Shown piece after piece: positions 58,337-64,000 of a stretch of DNA of 64,000 bases. Positions within the stretch are counted from its first letter, which is position 1; each line of letters starts with the position of its first letter. The notes under the pieces are model-generated. The model saw only the letters and a program-made list of their open reading frames with translations. It was not told the origin of the DNA and made no database searches. This DNA comes from Streptomyces mirabilis (GTDB lineage: Bacteria > Actinomycetota > Actinomycetes > Streptomycetales > Streptomycetaceae): assembly GCF_018310535.1 (NCBI RefSeq), contig NZ_CP074102.1:7254001-7318000 (forward strand), in the 5' to 3' direction. The position numbers and the translations under genes were made by a program.

Positions 58337-58843
58337 CGACGGGAGTCGCTTTCAGCCGCGGGTGGGTGTTGCTCCGGGGCTGCGGGCCGGTGGGGGTTGA
58401 GCGCGCAGTTCCCCGCGCCCCTCGGGCGGGGCTGCGCCCCGGATCCCCGCCTGCCCGTCGTCTTTCGGCCGACGGCCGGTGGGGGCTGGTCGTGCAGTTC
58501 CCCGCGCCCCTAAGGCGGGGCTTCGCCCCGCATTCCCCCCACCCCGACCAGCCCGTTTCTTCAGCCCGTTCGGCGTTTGCGGTCGAGGCCGAAGGCCGAT
58601 GCCCCACCCACCCCCGTCCATCCACCCGCCCCGGTCGGCCCGCTTCTTTCAGCCTGTCCGGCGTTTGAGGATGAGGCCGTTCAGGCCGATGCGGGGGCTG
58701 GGGCGGAGCGCCCGGGGATGGGACGGGTAGGGGCGGCGGGGGCGAAAAGGATCCACCGGCTCCCCATTGGCCCTTGCTGTGGACTGGTCCACTCACGTTT
58801 CCTCAGTGCTGCAGAAACCCTCTTTCACCGAGTGAGGTCAACC
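58337..58843. repeat. 507-bp intergenic island of dispersed repeats
   Basis: No gene. It contains two minus-oriented copies of the GGGGCGCGGGGAACTGCGCG element (58401-58421 and 58491-58510), each with a GGGGC(T/T)GCGCCCC or GGGGCTTCGCCCC hairpin; two copies of a CAGCC(C/T)GT(T/C)CGGCGTTTG element (58562-58602 and 58650-58692); and a GGGGATGGGACGGGTAG element (58713-58730) matching 23914-23930. The pdxS promoter region follows. Confidence 0.85.
58779..58792. promoter_or_regulatory. GTGGAC-TG-GTCCAC palindrome upstream of pdxS
   Basis: Perfect inverted repeat with a two-base centre, 53 bases upstream of the pdxS GTG. The half-site resembles those reported for PdxR (MocR-type) activators of vitamin B6 genes in actinobacteria. 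No pdxR gene lies in the window. Confidence 0.5.
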
Positions 58844-58844
58844 C

Positions 58845-59768
58845 GTGTCCAGCACGCTCTCCAACACCGCCCAGTCCGCCGAGAACACCGCAACCGGCAC
58901 CGCCCGCGTCAAGCGCGGCATGGCGGAGCAGCTCAAGGGCGGCGTGATCATGGACGTGGTCAACGCCGAGCAGGCGAAGATCGCCGAGGACGCCGGCGCC
59001 GTGGCCGTCATGGCCCTGGAGCGGGTGCCCGCCGACATCCGCAAGGACGGCGGCGTGGCCCGTATGTCGGACCCGAACATGATCGAGGAGATCATCGACG
59101 CGGTCTCCATCCCCGTCATGGCCAAGTCCCGCATCGGCCACTTCGTCGAGGCCCAGGTCCTCCAGTCCCTCGGTGTCGACTACATCGACGAGTCCGAGGT
59201 CCTCACCCCGGCCGACGAGGTCAACCACTCCGACAAGTGGGCCTTCACGACCCCCTTCGTCTGCGGTGCCACCAACCTCGGCGAGGCCCTGCGCCGCATC
59301 GCCGAGGGCGCCGCCATGATCCGCTCCAAGGGCGAGGCCGGCACCGGCAACGTCGTCGAGGCCGTCCGTCACCTGCGCCAGATCAAGAACGAGATCGCCC
59401 GGCTGCGCGGCTTCGACAACAACGAGCTGTACGCCGCCGCCAAGGACCTGCGCGCCCCGTACGAGTTGGTCAAGGAGGTCGCCGAGCTCGGCAAGCTCCC
59501 GGTCGTGCTGTTCTCCGCCGGTGGTGTCGCGACCCCCGCCGACGCCGCTCTCATGCGTCAGCTCGGCGCCGAGGGCGTCTTCGTGGGCTCCGGCATCTTC
59601 AAGTCCGGCGACCCGGCCAAGCGCGCCGCCGCCATCGTAAAGGCGACCACCTTCTACGACGACCCGAAGATCATCGCGGACGCCTCCCGCAACCTGGGCG
59701 AGGCCATGGTCGGCATCAACTGCGACACCCTCCCCGAGACCGAGCGCTACGCCAACCGCGGCTGGTAA
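58845..59768 (+). CDS. pdxS: Pyridoxal 5'-phosphate synthase lyase subunit
   Basis: 307-residue TIM-barrel subunit that builds PLP from ribose-5-phosphate, glyceraldehyde-3-phosphate and ammonia in a 12+12 complex with PdxT. Segments [34 protein letters not shown] (catalytic Lys) and [17 protein letters not shown] (second Lys) are intact. GTG 58845 has GAGTGAGGTC upstream. pdxT follows after 39 bases, so the genes form an operon, possibly activated through the upstream palindrome. Confidence 0.97.
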   Translation: MSSTLSNTAQSAENTATGTARVKRGMAEQLKGGVIMDVVNAEQAKIAEDAGAVAVMALERVPADIRKDGGVARMSDPNMIEEIIDAVSIPVMAKSRIGHFVEAQVLQSLGVDYIDESEVLTPADEVNHSDKWAFTTPFVCGATNLGEALRRIAEGAAMIRSKGEAGTGNVVEAVRHLRQIKNEIARLRGFDNNELYAAAKDLRAPYELVKEVAELGKLPVVLFSAGGVATPADAALMRQLGAEGVFVGSGIFKSGDPAKRAAAIVKATTFYDDPKIIADASRNLGEAMVGINCDTLPETERYANRGW

Positions 59769-59807
59769 GAGGCCGGACACCAGAGACCGGACAAAGGCAT
59801 CACGTAC

Positions 59808-60416
59808 ATGACTGACGCACCTGTCGTAGGCGTCCTGGCACTCCAGGGCGACGTACGGGAGCACCTCATCGCCCTGGCCTCGGCGGACGCCGTGGCCAGG
59901 CCGGTGCGGCGTCCCGAGGAGCTCGCCGAGGTGGACGGCCTGGTCATCCCCGGCGGCGAGTCCACCACCATCTCCAAGCTGGCCGTCCTGTTCGGCATGA
60001 TGGAGCCCCTCCGCGCGCGCGTGCGCGCCGGCTTGCCGGTCTACGGCACCTGCGCCGGCATGATCATGCTCGCCGACAAGATCCTCGACCCGCGCTCGGG
60101 CCAGGAGACGATCGGCGGCATCGACATGATCGTGCGCCGCAACGCCTTCGGACGTCAGAACGAGTCCTTCGAAGCGGCGGTCGACGTCCGGGGCGTCGAG
60201 GGCGATCCTGTAGAGGGCGTCTTCATCCGCGCCCCCTGGGTCGAGTCCGTGGGCGCCGCGGCCGAAGTGCTCGCCGAGCACGAGGGTCACATCGTCGCCG
60301 TACGTCAGGGCACCGCGCTCGCCACGTCGTTCCACCCGGAACTGACCGGCGACCACCGCGTGCACGGCCTGTTCGTCGACATGGTGCGCGCGAACCGGAC
60401 ACCGGAGTCCTTGTAG
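59808..60416 (+). CDS. pdxT: Pyridoxal 5'-phosphate synthase glutaminase subunit
   Basis: 202-residue class I glutamine amidotransferase that supplies ammonia to PdxS. Catalytic triad visible: Cys in YGTCAGM (~residue 83), His and Glu in SFHPELTGD (~residues 180-182). [12 protein letters not shown] binds PdxS/glutamine. ATG 59808. The stop is directly followed by a hairpin. Confidence 0.96.
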   Translation: MTDAPVVGVLALQGDVREHLIALASADAVARPVRRPEELAEVDGLVIPGGESTTISKLAVLFGMMEPLRARVRAGLPVYGTCAGMIMLADKILDPRSGQETIGGIDMIVRRNAFGRQNESFEAAVDVRGVEGDPVEGVFIRAPWVESVGAAAEVLAEHEGHIVAVRQGTALATSFHPELTGDHRVHGLFVDMVRANRTPESL

Positions 60417-60454
60417 GATCTGGGGGTCCCCCAGATCCTCAAGGTCCGGGGGAG
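60417..60454 (+). terminator. Hairpin after pdxT within a TGGGGGT...GGGGGAG repeat
   Basis: Stem GATCTGGGG/CCCCAGATC (60417-60425, 60429-60437) begins at the stop codon's next base. The element running from TGGGGGTCCCCC to GGGGGAG (60421-60454) is the intergenic counterpart of the copy read as protein in the MFS gene. Confidence 0.75.
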
Positions 60455-60490
60455 TTCGTACAGGATGGGTTACGCGAAGGAGACAGGCAG

Positions 60491-61243
60491 ATGTCCGGCC
60501 ACTCTAAATGGGCTACGACGAAGCACAAGAAGGCCGTGATCGACGCCAAGCGCGGCAAGCTCTTCGCGAAGATGATCAAGAACATCGAGGTCGCGGCCCG
60601 CACCGGTGGCGCCGACCCGGGCGGCAACCCGACGCTGTTCGACGCCATCCAGAAGGCCAAGAAGAGCTCGGTCCCGAACAAGAACATCGACTCCGCGGTC
60701 AAGCGCGGCGCCGGTCTCGAGGCCGGTGGCGCCGACTACGAGACGATCATGTACGAGGGTTACGGGCCGAACGGTGTCGCGGTGCTCATCGAGTGCCTCA
60801 CCGACAACCGCAACCGCGCCGCCTCGGACGTCCGCGTCGCCATGACGCGCAACGGCGGCAACATGGCCGACCCGGGCTCCGTCTCGTACCTCTTCAACCG
60901 CAAGGGCGTCGTCATCGTCCCCAAGGGCGAGCTGACCGAGGACGACGTCCTGGGTGCCGTGCTCGACGCGGGTGCCGAAGAGGTCAACGACCTCGGCGAG
61001 TCCTTCGAGGTCATCTCCGAGGCCACCGACCTGGTCGCGGTCCGCACGGCCCTCCAGGACGCCGGCGTCGACTACGACTCCGCCGAGGCCAACTTCGTCC
61101 CGACCATGCAGGTCGAGCTCGACGAAGAGGGCGCCCGGAAGATCTTCAAGCTGATCGACGCCCTGGAGGACAGCGACGACGTGCAGAACGTCTTCGCCAA
61201 CTTCGACGTGAGCGACGACGTGATGGCCAAGGTCGACGCCTGA
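60491..61243 (+). CDS. YebC/PmpR-family protein
   Basis: 250 residues with the invariant start [20 protein letters not shown] and the three-domain YebC layout ([14 protein letters not shown] region, [32 protein letters not shown]). The family is annotated as DNA-binding regulator; recent work links members to translation of proline-rich proteins. ATG 60491 has AAGGAG upstream. Next to ruvCAB, the usual place in bacteria. Confidence 0.95.
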   Translation: MSGHSKWATTKHKKAVIDAKRGKLFAKMIKNIEVAARTGGADPGGNPTLFDAIQKAKKSSVPNKNIDSAVKRGAGLEAGGADYETIMYEGYGPNGVAVLIECLTDNRNRAASDVRVAMTRNGGNMADPGSVSYLFNRKGVVIVPKGELTEDDVLGAVLDAGAEEVNDLGESFEVISEATDLVAVRTALQDAGVDYDSAEANFVPTMQVELDEEGARKIFKLIDALEDSDDVQNVFANFDVSDDVMAKVDA

Positions 61244-61442
61244 GCCGCCAAGGATTCGTTTCGGCGGGCCCGCGGGACACGTCCTGCCGGCCCGCCGTCG
61301 TTGTCAGTGGCAGCGGTTAGCCTGTCGGGGACGGATGATGATCGCAGTCCATCGGACCGCAACCATCGATCGAGGAACCACGACGGCGATCAGCCACTTC
61401 CGCGAGAGCGGCGGCGGCTCAGCCGCAAAAGGGGGGTCTGGG

Positions 61443-62024
61443 GTGCGGGTGCTGGGCGTTGACCCGGGACTGACCCGGTGCGGTGTCGGGGTGGTCGAAG
61501 GCGTCGCGGGCCGACCCCTGACCATGCGCGCCGTCGGAGTCGTACGCACTCCGGTGGACGCCGAGTTGGGCCTGCGCCTCGTCGCCATCGAGCAGGGCAT
61601 CGAGCAGTGGCTCGACGAGTACGAGCCCGAAGTCGTCGCCGTGGAGCGGGTGTTCAGCCAGCACAACGTGCGGACGGTGATGGGCACCGCCCAGGCCAGC
61701 GCCGTCACCATGCTCTGCGCCGCCCGCCGCGGCCTCCCGGTCGCCCTGCACACCCCGAGCGAGGTCAAGGCCGCCGTCACCGGCAGCGGGCGCGCGGACA
61801 AGGCCCAGGTCGGTGCCATGGTCACGCGGCTGCTCAGGCTCGACGCGCCGCCCAAGCCAGCCGACGCCGCGGACGCCCTCGCCCTCGCCATCTGTCACAT
61901 CTGGCGCGCCCCCGCGCTGAATCGACTCCAACAGGCCGTCGCGCAGAACCGGCTCCAACAGGCCGCCGCCCTGCACGCGTCGAAACCCGCATCGCAGCAC
62001 GCTCCGAAAGGCCGTACCGCATGA
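61443..62024 (+). CDS. ruvC: Holliday junction resolvase RuvC
   Basis: 193-residue endonuclease with the acidic tetrad region [12 protein letters not shown] (Asp7), [13 protein letters not shown] (Glu ~68) and [14 protein letters not shown] (Asp pair near 140). It resolves four-way junctions with RuvAB. GTG 61443 is taken at the conserved [13 protein letters not shown] start. The C-terminus has a short repeated [19 protein letters not shown] extension. Stop overlaps ruvA start (ATGA). Confidence 0.96.
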   Translation: MRVLGVDPGLTRCGVGVVEGVAGRPLTMRAVGVVRTPVDAELGLRLVAIEQGIEQWLDEYEPEVVAVERVFSQHNVRTVMGTAQASAVTMLCAARRGLPVALHTPSEVKAAVTGSGRADKAQVGAMVTRLLRLDAPPKPADAADALALAICHIWRAPALNRLQQAVAQNRLQQAAALHASKPASQHAPKGRTA

Positions 62025-62629
62025 TCGCCTTCGTCAGCGGCCCGGTCGCCGCCCTCGCCCCGGACTCCGCGGTCGTCGAGGTCGGCGGCATCGGCATCGC
62101 CGTCCAGTGCTCGCCCAATACGCTCTCCGGGCTCCGGATGGGACAGCAGACCAAGCTCGCCACCTCCCTCGTCGTGCGCGAGGACTCCCTGACGCTGTAC
62201 GGCTTCGCGGACGACGACGAGCGGGGGACCTTCGAGCTGCTCCAGACCGCCAGCGGTGTCGGCCCGCGCCTCGCGCAGGCCATGCTCGCCACGCACTCGC
62301 CCGACGCCCTGCGCCGCGCGATCGCCACGGGTGACGAGAAGACGCTCACGGCCGTACCCGGCATCGGCAAGCGGGGAGCCCAGAAGCTCCTGCTGGAGCT
62401 CAAGGACCGGCTCGGCGAGCCCCTCGGCACGAGCACCGGCATCGGCGCCCCGGTCAGCACCGGCTGGCGCGACCAGCTGTACGCCGCGCTGATCGGCCTC
62501 GGTTACGCCACGCGCGAGGCCGACGAGGCCGTCTCCGCCGTCGCCCCGCAGGCCGAGGCCGCCGAGGGCACACCCCAGGTGGGCCAGCTGCTCAAGGCCG
62601 CCCTCCAGACCCTCAACCGCGCCCGCTGA
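62021..62629 (+). CDS. ruvA: Holliday junction DNA helicase subunit RuvA
   Basis: 202 residues: N-terminal OB domain ([12 protein letters not shown]...), two HhH motifs ([13 protein letters not shown] and [13 protein letters not shown]), a linker and the C-terminal UBA-like domain that binds RuvB ([16 protein letters not shown]). ATG overlaps the ruvC stop; ruvB begins 122 bases later. Confidence 0.97.
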   Translation: MIAFVSGPVAALAPDSAVVEVGGIGIAVQCSPNTLSGLRMGQQTKLATSLVVREDSLTLYGFADDDERGTFELLQTASGVGPRLAQAMLATHSPDALRRAIATGDEKTLTAVPGIGKRGAQKLLLELKDRLGEPLGTSTGIGAPVSTGWRDQLYAALIGLGYATREADEAVSAVAPQAEAAEGTPQVGQLLKAALQTLNRAR

Positions 62630-62751
62630 ACCACCGGCCGCCCGACCACCAGACCGCGAGGCACACGTGCACGCTGTGTCTTCCCGGGGAGCGCCCCCCG
62701 GGATCCCCGACCGGATGACACAGCCGGCATGCCACGGCTAGGAGAACTTCA

Positions 62752-63822
62752 GTGAACTGGGACGACACGACCGACGAGAGCGACGCCGAGCGGCTCGTCG
62801 GCGCGTCCGCCGACCGTGAGGACCAGGCCGTCGAGGCGGCCCTGCGCCCCAAGGACCTGGACGAGTTCATCGGCCAGGAGAAGGTCCGCGAGCAGCTCGA
62901 CCTCGTCCTGCGCGCCGCCCGCGCGCGCGGCGCCACCGCCGACCACGTGCTGCTCTCCGGCGCCCCCGGCCTCGGCAAGACCACCCTCTCGATGATCATC
63001 GCCGCCGAGATGGGCGCCCCCATCCGCATCACCAGCGGCCCGGCCATCCAGCACGCCGGTGACCTGGCGGCGATCCTCTCCTCGCTCCAGGAGGGCGAGG
63101 TGCTGTTCCTGGACGAGATCCACCGCATGTCCCGGCCCGCCGAGGAGATGCTCTACATGGCGATGGAGGACTTCCGCGTCGACGTGATCGTCGGCAAGGG
63201 CCCCGGCGCCACCGCGATCCCGCTGGAGCTGCCGCCGTTCACGCTGGTCGGCGCCACCACGCGCGCGGGTCTGCTGCCGCCCCCGCTGCGCGACCGCTTC
63301 GGCTTCACCGCGCACATGGAGTTCTACGAGCCCGCGGAGCTCCAGCGCGTCATCCACCGCTCCGCGAATCTCCTCGACGTGGAGATCGGCTCGGAAGGCG
63401 CCGCCGAGATCGCGGGGCGCTCCCGCGGCACGCCCCGTATCGCCAACCGTCTGCTGCGCCGCGTCCGGGACTACGCGCAGGTCAAGGCGGACGGGATCAT
63501 CACGCGCGAGATCGCCGCGGCCGCGCTCAAGGTCTACGAGGTCGACGCCCGCGGCCTCGACCGGCTCGACCGAGGTGTCCTGGAGGCCCTGCTCAAGCTG
63601 TTCGGCGGCGGTCCGGTCGGTCTGTCCACGCTCGCGGTCGCGGTGGGGGAGGAGCGCGAGACCGTCGAGGAGGTCGCCGAGCCCTTCCTCGTACGGGAGG
63701 GACTGCTCGCCCGTACACCGCGCGGCCGGGTGGCGACCCCGGCCGCATGGGCCCATCTCGGTCTGACGCCGCCGCGCCAGTCAGCGGGGGGAAACGGACA
63801 AGGGGACCTGTTCGGGGCGTGA
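62752..63822 (+). CDS. ruvB: Holliday junction branch-migration ATPase RuvB
   Basis: 356-residue AAA+ motor. Walker [11 protein letters not shown], Walker [11 protein letters not shown], sensor 1 LVGATTRAG, the Arg finger region LRDRFGF and the C-terminal winged helix are complete. The acidic N-terminal ~25 residues are typical for actinobacterial RuvB. GTG 62752 has AGGAGAAC upstream. Confidence 0.97.
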   Translation: MNWDDTTDESDAERLVGASADREDQAVEAALRPKDLDEFIGQEKVREQLDLVLRAARARGATADHVLLSGAPGLGKTTLSMIIAAEMGAPIRITSGPAIQHAGDLAAILSSLQEGEVLFLDEIHRMSRPAEEMLYMAMEDFRVDVIVGKGPGATAIPLELPPFTLVGATTRAGLLPPPLRDRFGFTAHMEFYEPAELQRVIHRSANLLDVEIGSEGAAEIAGRSRGTPRIANRLLRRVRDYAQVKADGIITREIAAAALKVYEVDARGLDRLDRGVLEALLKLFGGGPVGLSTLAVAVGEERETVEEVAEPFLVREGLLARTPRGRVATPAAWAHLGLTPPRQSAGGNGQGDLFGA

Positions 63823-63869
63823 CGGCGCGGGCACTCGCGGGGTCAGGAACCCCGGTGCCATGCTGAGCG

Positions 63870-63899
63870 TTGTTCCCTGAGTGCGGACTCGCTTAGACT
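63870..63899 (+). promoter_or_regulatory. Probable promoter of the yajC-sec operon
   Basis: TTGTTC, 18-base spacer, TAGACT, about 85 bases before the GTG at 63986. It would drive the genes beyond the window edge. Confidence 0.5.
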
Positions 63900-63985
63900 C
63901 CGCCGATGCCGCCCTTGTCGACGGCATACATACCCCCATCCAGCAGGCCGCTCACCATCGCGGTCGAAGAAGGAAGTTCCGACCC

Positions 63986-64000
63986 GTGAGTCTCGTGACC
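63986..64000 (+). CDS. yajC: Start of probable preprotein translocase subunit YajC, cut by window end
   Basis: Only GTG AGT CTC GTG ACC is visible (reading V/M-S-L-V-T), with GAAGGAAG 12 bases upstream. Streptomycete YajC proteins begin in this way and yajC-secD-secF follow ruvB in this genus; the call rests on that order. Confidence 0.5.

Overview
The window is a high-GC chromosomal segment from a streptomycete. GTG and occasional TTG starts are common, codon third positions are almost always G or C, ssgB (a sporulation gene peculiar to sporulating actinomycetes) is present, and the order argH ... metNIQ ... ssgB ... thrS ... pdxST-yebC-ruvCAB(-yajC) is the conserved core order I know from Streptomyces chromosomes. 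There is no prophage, insertion sequence, CRISPR array, rRNA gene or secondary-metabolite cluster.

Layout. 1-9.7 kb: the 3' part of argH, an aldo/keto reductase, a tetR-type regulator with its MFS efflux pump and a 32-bp operator, a PlsC-type acyltransferase, a Tat-exported glycerophosphodiesterase, a small sigma-like protein, and small membrane, GNAT and HAD proteins. 9.7-12.9 kb: the methionine ABC transporter metNIQ behind a short Cys/Met-rich leader peptide and a hairpin. 13-21.4 kb: corrinoid and siroheme genes (cobL, a BluB-CobT fusion with an extraordinary acidic/proline/alanine-rich N-terminal region of about 680 residues, and a CysG-like bifunctional protein) followed by a SPOUT rRNA methylase. 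21.4-25.3 kb: a membrane serine/threonine kinase and small proteins. 25.36-25.84 kb: a five-gene tRNA cluster (Gly, Cys, three Val-GAC). 26-32.4 kb: a pabB/pabC-like pair, GNAT, DsbA-like, CGNR-type regulator, ssgB and small membrane proteins.

32.6-43.3 kb lies between two tRNA-Val(CAC) genes. Its centre is a catabolic operon with a clear promoter overlapped by two LacI-type operator palindromes: lipoprotein sugar-binding protein, two permeases, a YesL-like (DUF624) membrane protein and a 910-residue Tat-exported enzyme resembling rhamnogalacturonan exolyases of the PcRGLX/YetA type. I read it as uptake and breakdown of a pectin side-chain or backbone fragment. A large multi-pass membrane protein and an SRPBCC protein complete this part.

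43.3-64 kb: a DnaQ-type exonuclease diverging from a translationally coupled pair (a DUF4365/PD-(D/E)XK-like protein plus an unknown 408-residue protein), thrS, a K+ channel, a HIT protein, an unknown membrane protein, an EF-G paralogue with unusual GTPase motifs, the phosphatidylinositol phosphate synthase/PIM acyltransferase/PimA operon, a decayed formylglycine-generating enzyme gene (frameshift plus loss of a catalytic Cys), a LemA-like protein, pdxST, yebC, ruvCAB and the first codons of probable yajC.

At the DNA level the window is rich in short dispersed Streptomyces intergenic repeats (GGGGCGCGGGGAACTGCGCG, TGGGGGT...GGGGGAG and GTCCGGCGTTTGAG families), one of which has become part of the MFS coding sequence, and in candidate leaderless promoters in which a TANNNT box lies 6-8 bases before the start codon. 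All homology statements are from recognised motifs only; no search was run.
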